Shown: positions 1 to 8,092 of the stretch, one piece after another
Layout of the letters: each line of letters begins with the position of its first letter
Position numbering within the stretch: the stretch's first letter is position 1
Source of the DNA: GCA-002697625 sp002697625
GTDB lineage: Bacteria; Bacteroidota; Bacteroidia; Flavobacteriales; BACL11
Direction: 5' to 3'
Length of the DNA: 38,869 nucleotides
NCBI GenBank assembly: GCA_964004625.1
Contig: CAXFOB010000008.1
Coordinates: forward strand, 1 to 38,869
The notes under the pieces: generated by a model
Database searches by the model: none
Told to the model about the DNA's origin: nothing
What the model saw: only the letters and a program-made list of their open reading frames with translations
Translations under genes and position numbers: made by a program

Positions 1-32
1 AACACTATCTCAAAATGAGATGGATTCCGCTT

Positions 33-110
33 TGGTGGGCAATGAGGGACTCGAACCCCCGACTTCCTCCTTGTAAGGGAGGCACTCTGAACCAACTGAG
101 TTAATCGCCC
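33..110 (-). tRNA. tRNA-Val (anticodon TAC)
   Basis: On the minus strand this folds as a complete cloverleaf. The acceptor stem GGGCGAT pairs with ATTGCCC (one G-T wobble), followed by discriminator A and an encoded CCA (33-35). The anticodon stem CCTCC/GGAGG encloses loop CTTACAA, so the anticodon is TAC, which reads GTA valine codons. The T arm carries GGTTCGAGTCC. The gene lies downstream of folC on the same strand but has its own -7 box, so it need not depend on read-through. Confidence 0.95.
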
Positions 111-124
111 GAAAATTTGGAATG

Positions 125-132
125 CAAATATA
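125..132 (-). promoter_or_regulatory. -7 promoter box for tRNA-Val
   Basis: TATATTTG on the minus strand matches the Bacteroidota consensus TAnnTTTG exactly. It ends 15 bases before the first tRNA base, giving a leader of about 10 bases. A TTG at 148-150 is somewhat close for a -33 element (15 bases between). Confidence 0.6.
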
Positions 133-171
133 ATTTAATTTGTAATACAAGAAAGCTTTTAAAAAGAAATT

Positions 172-1374
172 TTAAATTATTTCTGCTACTACAAATGTAC
201 TGCCTCCAACATAAATTAAGTCATTGACTTTTGCTTCACTTTGTGCTTGTTTTAACGCTTCTTCTACACTAGAAAAAATTTCTCCATTTAGGTTGAATTT
301 AGATGATTGTTTTTGTAATTTAATTTTATCCATTGATCTTGGAATATTCGCTTGACAGAAATAATAAATAGCATTTTTGGGTAATAAAGATAAGATCTTA
401 TTGATGTTCTTGTCTTTAACAACACCAAGAACACAATGTAATTTACTATAATTAATTCGCGAAACTTGACTCATGACTTTTCTTAATCCATCTTCATTAT
501 GAGCGGTATCGCATATAGTTAAAGGATTATGGCAGATGGTTTGCCATCTTCCAAGAAAGGTAGTACTCTCGATAACTTTATTTAAACCATTAATAATATG
601 TTTTTCATTTATAGTGAAGTTCCTTAAATATTGTAAGGTTGTTACAGCTGTATTTATGTTCTCTTTCTGATAATTTCCTTTTAAATCTGAAGATAAATTA
701 TGTTTTTCAGCATGCATGAGTTTAGAATTTTCTTTCTTTGCTTTTTCTTCAAAAACATGTAGGATTTCATTCTGTTTTCTCCCAATCATAACAGGGATTC
801 CTTTTTTTATAATCCCAGCTTTTTCAGTAGCAATTTCTTCTAAAGTATTTCCTAATAGATTTGTATGATCAAGTCCGATATTGGTGATTACAGATATTTC
901 AGGAGTGATAATATTAGTGCTATCTAATCTGCCTCCTAAACCACATTCAATAATCGCAATATCTACTTTGTTTTCTGAAAAATATTGAAATGACATAGCA
1001 ACAGTCATCTCAAAAAAGGACATTTTTATTTTTTCAAATTCTTTTTTATTTACACTTACAAAATCTATTACTTGTTCCTCAGGAATCATTTTCCCATTTA
1101 TCTTAATTCTTTCTCTAAAATCTTTTAGGTGAGGAGAGGTATATAAACCAACTTTGTATCCTGCTTCTTGTAAAATAGAAGACATCATATGAGAACAAGA
1201 CCCTTTTCCGTTTGTTCCTGCAACATGTATAGATTTAAAATTTAAATGTGGGTTACCTAACATACAACATGCTTTTACTATATTGCCTATGTCTGCTTTG
1301 TAGGCACTCTTACCACTTCTTTGATAACTAGGAAGTTTCTGAAATAAATAATCAATAGTATCTTGATAATTCAT
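172..1374 (-). CDS. folC: Bifunctional folylpolyglutamate synthase / dihydrofolate synthase
   Basis: A 400-residue Mur-ligase-family enzyme that adds glutamate to dihydropteroate or to reduced folates in the cytoplasm, using ATP. Visible motifs are the P-loop HVAGTNGKGS (residues 50-59), the FolC signature TSPHLKDFRERI just after it, the ECGLGGRLDSTN segment, and the C-terminal domain containing DTAHNEDG. Length is normal for the family. The start ATG overlaps the stop codon of the upstream TonB-like gene by one base (TAATG), so the two are translationally coupled. It is the last gene of the seven-gene run beginning at 6904. Folate supply links it functionally to metH/metF elsewhere in the window, but that is general metabolism and not evidence of co-regulation. 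Confidence 0.95.
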   Translation of the reverse strand: MNYQDTIDYLFQKLPSYQRSGKSAYKADIGNIVKACCMLGNPHLNFKSIHVAGTNGKGSCSHMMSSILQEAGYKVGLYTSPHLKDFRERIKINGKMIPEEQVIDFVSVNKKEFEKIKMSFFEMTVAMSFQYFSENKVDIAIIECGLGGRLDSTNIITPEISVITNIGLDHTNLLGNTLEEIATEKAGIIKKGIPVMIGRKQNEILHVFEEKAKKENSKLMHAEKHNLSSDLKGNYQKENINTAVTTLQYLRNFTINEKHIINGLNKVIESTTFLGRWQTICHNPLTICDTAHNEDGLRKVMSQVSRINYSKLHCVLGVVKDKNINKILSLLPKNAIYYFCQANIPRSMDKIKLQKQSSKFNLNGEIFSSVEEALKQAQSEAKVNDLIYVGGSTFVVAEII

Positions 1375-2147
1375 TAATGAGTAAAGATCAGTTTAAGTTT
1401 TGCCACTTTATCAGATTTGTCTTTTCCGGTAGCAGGACCATATCTTAATTGTTGTTTTATAGCTAAATATAAGTTTTTTCTTTTATATGATCCAATATAC
1501 CCAAGAGTAGAGAAGAAACTGTTGTCGTCTATATCTATGATTTTTCCTTCTGAATTTACAACCACATTGATAGTAATATATCCTTTTCCCATTTCTAGTG
1601 GGTGGTGTAAATCTTCAGGTGTTGATCTATAACTGCCTATTTCAGAAAGTCCATCACCGAATCCTCCTCCGGAATAATGTGTGGAGTTTGGATCTCCATC
1701 TTCTTCCCCCATGTTGCCTTCTCCTGAATTATTTCCTTCATTTCCTTTATTCTTATTTGGGTTGAAGATCGCTTTTTTATTAATAATTTTTTCCTCTTGG
1801 TTTTCTTCTTTTATTTCATCTTCTCCCTTTGTATTTTCTGTTGTTTTATCCTCTTTTTTTTCCTCTTTTTTTGTTTCTATAGTTTCAATAGATTCTTGTG
1901 TTGTTATTTCTTCTGTAGCAGGATTGTCTACTGAAATTTCTTCAGTAAATTCTTTCACTTGTTCTTGTTGAATTTCATTTTCTCCATCTGCGAATTGAGT
2001 GGTTCCAAAATTGATGCTAATTCCTTCTTCAGGTGGTGGAGGTATGGTGTAAGATAGCCCTGTGAAGAAAAATAGTAAAACTAATAAGGAATGAAATATA
2101 AGCGTTCCTATCCATGCTTTACTCTTATTTCTTTTAGATGAATTCAT
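1374..2147 (-). CDS. TonB-like energy transducer
   Basis: 257 residues with TonB architecture. There is a short basic cytoplasmic start, one membrane helix (about residues 12-34), then a Pro-rich start of the periplasmic part and a long Glu/Lys/Thr/Asn-rich low-complexity linker (about 40-165). The C-terminal globular domain (about 185-257) contains the phrase ITINVVVNSEGKI, as in TonB C-terminal domains. The family couples the ion-driven ExbB-ExbD motor to outer-membrane receptors. Placement supports this: exbD ends one base upstream and exbB precedes it. The acidic/basic repeats also create long open frames on the opposite strand, which are not genes. The C-terminal domain is divergent, so the receptor partner cannot be named. 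Confidence 0.85.
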   Translation of the reverse strand: MNSSKRNKSKAWIGTLIFHSLLVLLFFFTGLSYTIPPPPEEGISINFGTTQFADGENEIQQEQVKEFTEEISVDNPATEEITTQESIETIETKKEEKKEDKTTENTKGEDEIKEENQEEKIINKKAIFNPNKNKGNEGNNSGEGNMGEEDGDPNSTHYSGGGFGDGLSEIGSYRSTPEDLHHPLEMGKGYITINVVVNSEGKIIDIDDNSFFSTLGYIGSYKRKNLYLAIKQQLRYGPATGKDKSDKVAKLKLIFTH

Positions 2148-2148
2148 C

Positions 2149-2538
2149 TTATGGTTTTGTTGCTAATACAATTTTGTATTTATTTCGATATGCAATATCC
2201 ATTATTTTTACAACATGTTCTATATCTACCGATTTATCTGCATGTAGGATGATTGCAGGTTCTTCAGTTTTTTTCATAATCTCTATAATCTCTTGTTCTA
2301 GGTTGTTTTGATCAACTCTATTTTCATTTACGTAAAAATGAATATCCTTATTTATAGAGATGGAAATAGTTTGTTTTTCTAGTGTTTTTGCTTTGCTATT
2401 TGGCAAAAGTAATTTTAAAGCATTAGGACTTACTAGAGTAGAAGTAAGCATAAAAAATATTAAAAGAAGAAAAACAATATCCGTCATAGACGACATATTG
2501 AAATTTGGATTTACTTTATTTCTCCCTTTTAAATTCAT
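2149..2538 (-). CDS. exbD: ExbD/TolR family biopolymer transport protein
   Basis: 129 residues. One N-terminal membrane helix (about 18-38) carries the conserved Asp (D20, in MSSMTD) that takes part in ion translocation in ExbD/TolR/MotB proteins. A periplasmic domain follows and ends in a short basic tail. With ExbB it forms the inner-membrane motor that energises TonB. It lies between exbB (6 bases upstream) and the TonB-like gene (1 base downstream). Only one exbD is present, whereas many Bacteroidota ExbBD loci carry two in tandem. Confidence 0.93.
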   Translation of the reverse strand: MNLKGRNKVNPNFNMSSMTDIVFLLLIFFMLTSTLVSPNALKLLLPNSKAKTLEKQTISISINKDIHFYVNENRVDQNNLEQEIIEIMKKTEEPAIILHADKSVDIEHVVKIMDIAYRNKYKIVLATKP

Positions 2539-2544
2539 ATTAAA

Positions 2545-3231
2545 TTATTGTAAATTATCTAAAAATTCAGAACTAGCACTTTCCATAGAGAAAACTATTT
2601 TGTCTATTTTAGAAAGTAGAAAGTTATAAGAAATATAAGATATTATACCAACTACTAATCCAGCAACTGTTGTGATCATTGCAGTATATATCCCTTTTGA
2701 TAGCATCTCTACATCAATATTTCCCCCAGCAGATGCCATGTCATGAAATGCTAAAATCATACCGATTACTGTACCTAAAAAGCCAATCATTGGAGCAGCT
2801 CCAGATATAGTAGCTAGTATAGTAAGATTATATTCTAACTTGTTGACCTCTAATTTGCCTTGGTTTTCCATTGCAGAATGTATTTCATTAAATGGTTGCC
2901 CATTTCTTCTCAATCCTTTCTCAATCATTCTAGATATTGTAGAATCCTCTTCTTTACAACTAGAAATAGCTTCAGAATACTTCTTGTTATTGACTAAAGA
3001 ATTAATATTACTTATAAAATCAGAATTTCCTTTTCTTGCTTTATTTAGTGCTGAAATTCGTTCTATTAAAATGTAAATAGCAAAAATAGATAAGATTCCT
3101 AAAACACTCATTATGATATTTCCTCCGGTTCCACCAGAAGTCATTAAATCAATTATAGAAAGTGTTTTTTCTTGAATTCTTTCAGAAGAATCTATTACGG
3201 AAGATGGTGATTGGATTAAAGTGTCAGTCAT
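2545..3231 (-). CDS. exbB: MotA/TolQ/ExbB proton-channel family protein
   Basis: 228 residues with three membrane helices (about 38-58, 137-162 and 183-206). The second contains GFLGTVIGM, the family's conserved channel segment. The cytoplasmic loop between helices 1 and 2 is Lys/Glu-rich, as usual. It is the motor ring partner of ExbD. The gene begins the exbB-exbD-tonB group and follows nhaD by 26 bases. The N-terminus (about 35 residues before helix 1) is longer than in E. coli ExbB, as is common in Bacteroidota. Confidence 0.93.
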   Translation of the reverse strand: MTDTLIQSPSSVIDSSERIQEKTLSIIDLMTSGGTGGNIIMSVLGILSIFAIYILIERISALNKARKGNSDFISNINSLVNNKKYSEAISSCKEEDSTISRMIEKGLRRNGQPFNEIHSAMENQGKLEVNKLEYNLTILATISGAAPMIGFLGTVIGMILAFHDMASAGGNIDVEMLSKGIYTAMITTVAGLVVGIISYISYNFLLSKIDKIVFSMESASSEFLDNLQ

Positions 3232-3257
3232 GATAGATAAAACGATAAATTAGTATT

Positions 3258-4553
3258 TTATTGTATTAATATATAAGTAGCAGCACCCGCTAAGTATCCT
3301 ACTAAAGCTAGTATAGATATATTTTTCAGGTACCAAATAAAGTCAATTTTAAGAATACCCATGATTGCAACTCCAGCTGCTGAACCTATAATTAACACAG
3401 AGCCTCCGGTCCCAGCGCAATATGCTAGGAATTGCCAAAAGACCCCATCTGATTCATAGAATCCAGGTGCATTAAGTAATTCTTGGTACATTTGCATCGC
3501 ACCCGCTACTAAAGGAACATTATCTACAATAGATGAGAGTAAGCCTATGATTATATTTATAATAAATATACCATTTAGTGAATTTCCATTAAATGTTGTT
3601 TCTAAATATTTAGCTAATATATCTAATTGACCAGCAGATTGGAGCGATGAGACAGCTAATAAAATTCCTAAAAAAAAGAAAATAGTTGGAGTGTCTACTT
3701 TTTTAAGGGCGTAAATCACAGACACCTTTGATTTGTTTTCTGTGAGTTTATTTCTATGTAAATATTCACTAATCATCCACAATATCCCTAAAGATAATAA
3801 CATCCCCATAAATGGAGGAAGTCCAGTAATTATTTTAAAAACAGGAACAAATAACAAACCCAATACTCCGACATAAAATATAACATTTCTTTCAAACGGA
3901 GTATTGATAGTTTTTTCGTTAGAGTTATCTATTTCATTAATTTCAAGTTCCCCACTAACTTTAAATGATAAATAAATCAATGGTACTATTGCACAGACAA
4001 GTGAGGGAATAAAGATATCGATAATTATTCTTTCACTTACATATGATTTTGCATAAAGCATAATTGTTGTCACATCTCCAATTGGAGACCAAGCTCCTCC
4101 TGCATTGGCAGCTAAAATCACTAATCCACCAAAGAACCAAACATCTTCTTTGTTTTTCATCATTTTATTGATTAGTGATGCCATGACAATAGCAGTAGCT
4201 AAATTGTCTAAAACGGCGGAAAAGAAAAAAGCAATTGCACTAATAATCCAAATGAGTTTTAATTTATTGGTTGTTTTAATTTTTTCAGTAATGATTGTAA
4301 ACCCACCATTTACATCCACCATTTCAACAATGGTCATAGCTCCTAATAAGAAAAATAAGATTTCTGCAATGTGAATAATATGATGTTGAATTTCATATTC
4401 TAGATCTTGTGAAATTCCTGAAAAAGCAAAAAGTGCCCAACATATTCCTCCAATCAAAAGTGCGGAGGCCGCTTTATCTATTTTTATTGGGTGTTCAAAA
4501 GCAATAGCTAAGTATCCTAAAACGAATACAATAATCATAATTGTTGTGATCAT
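3258..4553 (-). CDS. nhaD: NhaD-type sodium/proton antiporter
   Basis: A 431-residue integral membrane protein of the ion-transporter superfamily, with about 11-13 hydrophobic helices from the first residue to the last. NhaD-type features include the AFEHPIKIDKAASALL opening, the SAVLDNLATAIV segment and NAGGAWSPIGDVTTIMLY in the first half, and a repeated SSIVDNVPLVAGAMQM segment in the second half. NhaD exports Na+ or Li+ in exchange for protons and is common in marine and halophilic bacteria. It sits 21 bases after mscS and directly upstream of exbB, in a group rich in ion-handling genes. The start ATG follows a region without a clear promoter, so co-transcription is likely. Confidence 0.9.
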   Translation of the reverse strand: MITTIMIIVFVLGYLAIAFEHPIKIDKAASALLIGGICWALFAFSGISQDLEYEIQHHIIHIAEILFFLLGAMTIVEMVDVNGGFTIITEKIKTTNKLKLIWIISAIAFFFSAVLDNLATAIVMASLINKMMKNKEDVWFFGGLVILAANAGGAWSPIGDVTTIMLYAKSYVSERIIIDIFIPSLVCAIVPLIYLSFKVSGELEINEIDNSNEKTINTPFERNVIFYVGVLGLLFVPVFKIITGLPPFMGMLLSLGILWMISEYLHRNKLTENKSKVSVIYALKKVDTPTIFFFLGILLAVSSLQSAGQLDILAKYLETTFNGNSLNGIFIINIIIGLLSSIVDNVPLVAGAMQMYQELLNAPGFYESDGVFWQFLAYCAGTGGSVLIIGSAAGVAIMGILKIDFIWYLKNISILALVGYLAGAATYILIQ

Positions 4554-4574
4554 AAATTAAATTTTTTTTGATGT

Positions 4575-5675
4575 TTATTTTTGCAAATATACTGTTGTAG
4601 ATGGGAAGGCAAAGTCTGAATTATGTTGTTTAACAACTTCCATAATCTTAAAATTTATATCTTCTTTTACATTTACTAAATCTTCCCATAGCGGACTATC
4701 TACAAAGTATAATATTAGTATGTCTAACGAGCTGGCTCCAAATTCTTGGAATTTTACAATTCCTTCTTGATTTGTTTTCGGATGTTCGTCAATTAAAATT
4801 TGGATGTCTGCTACTATTTTCTTTATCGAATCGGCAGGGGTTTCATAAGTTAATCCTATATGAAACTTCACTCTTCTTACCGCTCTCAATCCTAAATTAT
4901 CTAATTCAGCATCAATCATTTTTTTGTTTGGTACCGTAACAATACTTCTGTCAAAAGTTTTGATTCTTGTGCTTCGAAATCCAACTTTCTCAATGGTTCC
5001 TGTAACAGTTCCAACAGTAACTACATCTCCAACAGTAAATGGTTTGTCCAAGAAGATGGTAAATGATCCTAATAGATTTTCTAAACTTTCTTTTGACGCC
5101 ATTGCAAGAGCTATACCTCCAATACCAAGTCCAGTAATTAAACCTGTTGCATTTACATTAAATACTTCACCTAATATTATAAAAATCAAGAAAATATAAG
5201 AGATAAATTTAATTATCTCAATTGCAAACGGAACAAGTTGATCATCCATTTTGTTTTCTGATTCTTCCGCTCTTTTTTGTAACAAAATCCCAAAGAATGA
5301 AATTACCCTTTTTAAAATCAGAAAAATAGAATAGATATATATCAAAGAAAATCCTTTTGAAAGAATCATTCTGGTACCTAATTCTTCCGCAGGAGCAATG
5401 TTCCACTCTTCAGGAAATGACAGTTGATTTACCCCAAAATATATTGCAGATAAAATTATAAAAAATGCAATTGGTTTTGTTAAAAGTTCATCAAACTTCT
5501 CCACTCCAACTCTCTTTTCTTTTCTACCTATTATCTTGTAAAGAGACCTACTTAAATATCTTGAAATTAATCCTTTAAAAAGTAATCCTAAAAGGATTGC
5601 AGTAATAAACATAAGATAATTCATTCCTGAATTACCAAGATGTTCGCTTTGTAAAAAAAGTTTTATCTCGTTCAT
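4575..5675 (-). CDS. MscS-family mechanosensitive ion channel
   Basis: 366 residues. The N-terminal half has about four membrane helices. It is followed by the pore-lining helix and beta domain of the MscS family, seen as GLGIGGIALAMASKESLENLLG (about 184-205) then the TVGDVVTVGTVTGTIEKVGFRSTRIKT region and VTVPNKKMIDAELDN. A small C-terminal alpha/beta domain completes it. The channel releases solutes on hypo-osmotic shock. It starts two bases after the dehydrogenase stop codon, so the genes are co-transcribed. Amino-acid pool control and osmotic release are a plausible functional link, by inference. Confidence 0.92.
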   Translation of the reverse strand: MNEIKLFLQSEHLGNSGMNYLMFITAILLGLLFKGLISRYLSRSLYKIIGRKEKRVGVEKFDELLTKPIAFFIILSAIYFGVNQLSFPEEWNIAPAEELGTRMILSKGFSLIYIYSIFLILKRVISFFGILLQKRAEESENKMDDQLVPFAIEIIKFISYIFLIFIILGEVFNVNATGLITGLGIGGIALAMASKESLENLLGSFTIFLDKPFTVGDVVTVGTVTGTIEKVGFRSTRIKTFDRSIVTVPNKKMIDAELDNLGLRAVRRVKFHIGLTYETPADSIKKIVADIQILIDEHPKTNQEGIVKFQEFGASSLDILILYFVDSPLWEDLVNVKEDINFKIMEVVKQHNSDFAFPSTTVYLQK

Positions 5676-5677
5676 AA

Positions 5678-6904
5678 TTATACAAGTTGTTTTAAAGCAA
5701 TTTCCATAGCTGTTCTGGAAATATTTTGTTTTGATTTGTTTTTGTTATATGCTTTTTGTAAAGATTCTCTAATTCTTTTTGAAGTATCTTCAAAAATTGA
5801 TTTGTCAGTCATCTCAATATTATCTCCCATTAAATATGCAAATACTCTAGCCATTCCGCAATTAGCAATAAAGTCAGGTAACACACTGATCCTTTCGTCA
5901 GCACTTTTTGATATTGGACCAAAGAATATTTCTTTATCCGCAAATGGAACATTTGCTCCAGAAGATATAACCTCTAGTCCGCTATCTATCATTTGGTCTA
6001 ACTGATTTTGAGAAAGTAATCTGGAAGCTGCGGCTGGAACAAAAATTTCTGCACCTATTGACCATATTTTTTTATTTGTTTCTTCGAAGCTCATCATGTT
6101 TGCCGCTTCTAAGAAGTTAGAACTTCTGTTAATTAATAAGGATCTAATTTCCTCTAAAGTATATCCTTCCTGTTTAATGACTCCTCCTACTTTATCAATG
6201 ATTCCTACTATAACAGCTCCTGCTTGAGCTAGATAATATGCTGCAGCACCCGCCACATTACCCCATCCTTGTACAATTACTCTTTTCCCGTTTACATCTC
6301 CTGCATAAATGTTATAATAATGTAGAACAGCTTCTGACACTCCGTATCCCGTAATTAAATCTCCAACTGAATAGTTACCTTCAGGATCTGGTGTTAATTG
6401 AGAGTCTGTTACAATTAAAGGAACTCCTTCAGAAAGTTGATTGATAATTTTCATTTTTCCTTCTCCATTTTTTCTGTGGTGTCCAGTTACAATACCCTCT
6501 AGTGGAAATAATATGTCATTTTGTTTACAGATTGGAATTACTTCATGAACTTCATCCACATTCATGTCTCCCCCAGTTCCATAATATGTTTTTAGTAAGG
6601 GTTTAGCTGCTGCATACCACCTTTCCAAAACTTCTCTTTTCTTAGGGTCTCTTGGATTAAAATTAATTCCAGATTTAGCCCCTCCAATTGGAGGACCAGC
6701 AACAGTAAATTTTACTTCCATTGTTTTTGCTAAAGCTAAAACCTCATCTTTTGTTACTCCAATTCTCATTCTGGTTCCCCCTGCTGCAGCTCCTCCTCTA
6801 AGAGAATTAATCACTATCCATCCTTCCGCTTCTGTGTGTTCGTCTTTCCATTCAAACACCACTTCTGGTCTCTTCTCTTCAAATTTCTTTAGTAATTCTT
6901 CCAT
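5678..6904 (-). CDS. Glu/Leu/Phe/Val dehydrogenase family protein
   Basis: A 408-residue NAD(P)-dependent amino-acid dehydrogenase. The substrate domain shows GGAAAGGTRMR (about 37-47), VKFTVAGPPIGGAKSGI with Lys65 and Lys77 at the positions of the family's substrate and catalytic lysines, and GTGGDMNVDE. The Rossmann domain shows VQGWGNVAGAAAYYLAQAG (near 217-235). The family oxidatively deaminates an amino acid to its 2-oxo acid and ammonia. The exact substrate cannot be set from sequence alone; Bacteroidota members are often annotated as leucine/valine-type. It is the first gene of the run down to folC and has a clear promoter box 23 bases upstream. Confidence 0.9.
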   Translation of the reverse strand: MEELLKKFEEKRPEVVFEWKDEHTEAEGWIVINSLRGGAAAGGTRMRIGVTKDEVLALAKTMEVKFTVAGPPIGGAKSGINFNPRDPKKREVLERWYAAAKPLLKTYYGTGGDMNVDEVHEVIPICKQNDILFPLEGIVTGHHRKNGEGKMKIINQLSEGVPLIVTDSQLTPDPEGNYSVGDLITGYGVSEAVLHYYNIYAGDVNGKRVIVQGWGNVAGAAAYYLAQAGAVIVGIIDKVGGVIKQEGYTLEEIRSLLINRSSNFLEAANMMSFEETNKKIWSIGAEIFVPAAASRLLSQNQLDQMIDSGLEVISSGANVPFADKEIFFGPISKSADERISVLPDFIANCGMARVFAYLMGDNIEMTDKSIFEDTSKRIRESLQKAYNKNKSKQNISRTAMEIALKQLV

Positions 6905-6926
6905 CTCCCGTAGTTATAATTTTGTG

Positions 6927-6934
6927 CAAATGTA
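6927..6934 (-). promoter_or_regulatory. -7 promoter box for the dehydrogenase-to-folC operon
   Basis: TACATTTG (minus strand) fits TAnnTTTG. Its last base is 23 bases before the ATG, predicting a leader of about 18 bases. No comparable box is evident before mscS, nhaD, exbB, exbD, the TonB-like gene or folC, so this may drive all seven. Confidence 0.6.
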
Positions 6935-6971
6935 CTAAATAAAGGGTATAAAATCTTTATTTTAATTATTC

Positions 6972-8018
6972 TTATTTTATGTAAATATCTCCACCACAAT
7001 TATCTCTTTCAGCACCTGTAACACTACTTAAGCAATTATTTGTATTCTCTAATCTTAAAACTCCCAGAAATGCAAAAATTATAGCTTCTTTAAAGTTAAT
7101 TATCTCTGTCTTGGGTAGAATGATGTCTGAAGAAGAATATTTATTTATTCTTTCCATTAAATATTTATTAAATGCACCCCCACCAGTAACCAAAACGGAA
7201 TTGTTTTTAAGTAACAAACCTATTTGAATAGCGATATGTTCGCAAAATGTACTTAGTTTATCTTCTGTAGTATAATTTTCTCTATTAAAAATAGGATTTA
7301 TATTTGCTTCTACCCATTCTCTTGCTAGTGATTTAGGAGGTCCTTTTCTGTAATATTCTAATTCATTAAGTTTGTTTAAAACTGAAGGGATGATTTTTCC
7401 TTTTCTGGCAATTTCCCCATTATTGTCATAAGTTCTGTTGATTTCTTTGCAAATTTCATTCATTACTATATTTACAGGACAAATATCAAAAGCTATGATA
7501 TCTTCTTTCTTTTCTGAAATATTTGCAAATCCTCCCAAGTTTAAGCAATATTTGTAATTTGTAAATAGATGCAAATCACCTATAGGAACTAAAGGAGCTC
7601 CTTGTCCTCCTAAAGAAATATCCAAACTTCTAAAATTATTTATTGTTGTAATATTTGTGCAATTAGATATAGTGTTTCCATCTCCTATTTGTAGAGTATA
7701 TCTGTTTTCAGGTTGGTGAAAAATTGTGTGTCCATGTGATGATATATAATCTACTTTTAATGAATTTTCATCTATAAATTTATTGATTAATTCTCCAAGA
7801 TATTTTCCGTATTCTTTGTCGTACTTTTGTATGTTTTTTTTACTTTCTGAATGAAGCGTACAAAGTTTATCTTTCCAATATTTTGGATATTCTATTGTTT
7901 TACAAGATTCCAAAATAAACCCCCATTTCTCCTTTTTTGTGAAAATACATTTTACCAAATCTATTCCATCTAATGAAGTTCCAGACATCAGTCCAATTAT
8001 ATGGTATTCTTTATTCAT
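6972..8018 (-). CDS. anmK: Anhydro-N-acetylmuramic acid kinase
   Basis: 348 residues from the ATG at 8018. The enzyme phosphorylates and opens 1,6-anhydro-MurNAc to MurNAc-6-phosphate during recycling of the bacterium's own cell wall. The N-terminal IIGLMSGTSLDGID and the following NLGGFANIS and VTGGGAFNKYL segments are ASKHA-kinase motifs typical of AnmK. A longer reading starts at a TTG at 8033, but that TTG is part of a TAnnTTTG promoter box, and the ATG at 8018 sits right before the conserved domain, so the ATG is chosen. It diverges from the acyl-CoA dehydrogenase gene. No murQ is seen in the window. Confidence 0.93.
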   Translation of the reverse strand: MNKEYHIIGLMSGTSLDGIDLVKCIFTKKEKWGFILESCKTIEYPKYWKDKLCTLHSESKKNIQKYDKEYGKYLGELINKFIDENSLKVDYISSHGHTIFHQPENRYTLQIGDGNTISNCTNITTINNFRSLDISLGGQGAPLVPIGDLHLFTNYKYCLNLGGFANISEKKEDIIAFDICPVNIVMNEICKEINRTYDNNGEIARKGKIIPSVLNKLNELEYYRKGPPKSLAREWVEANINPIFNRENYTTEDKLSTFCEHIAIQIGLLLKNNSVLVTGGGAFNKYLMERINKYSSSDIILPKTEIINFKEAIIFAFLGVLRLENTNNCLSSVTGAERDNCGGDIYIK

Positions 8019-8030
8019 CTTTAAATTTTT

Positions 8031-8038
8031 CAAAAATA
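8031..8038 (-). promoter_or_regulatory. -7 promoter box for anmK
   Basis: TATTTTTG on the minus strand matches TAnnTTTG and ends 13 bases before the anmK ATG (leader about 8 bases). Only 13 bases separate it from the plus-strand box at 8052-8059, so the two divergent promoters must overlap and probably cannot be occupied together. Confidence 0.6.
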
Positions 8039-8051
8039 ACTTAAAATTCAG

Positions 8052-8059
8052 TACTTTTG
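8052..8059 (+). promoter_or_regulatory. -7 promoter box for the acyl-CoA dehydrogenase gene
   Basis: TACTTTTG matches TAnnTTTG and lies 34 bases before the ATG at 8093. No convincing TTG -33 element is visible upstream, where the divergent anmK promoter sits. Confidence 0.55.
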
Positions 8060-8092
8060 CGTATTAAAATTTGAAAAATTATAAATAAGAAG

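Noticed and set aside
7..21. Inverted repeat ATCTC-AAAAT-GAGAT downstream of tRNA-Val
   Set aside because: It is only five pairs with no T-run after it, and too close to the window edge to judge. Not called as a terminator.
1417..1971. Two plus-strand open frames opposite the TonB-like gene
   Set aside because: They mirror the low-complexity Glu/Lys linker and appear as Ser/Phe-rich nonsense without a promoter or domain.
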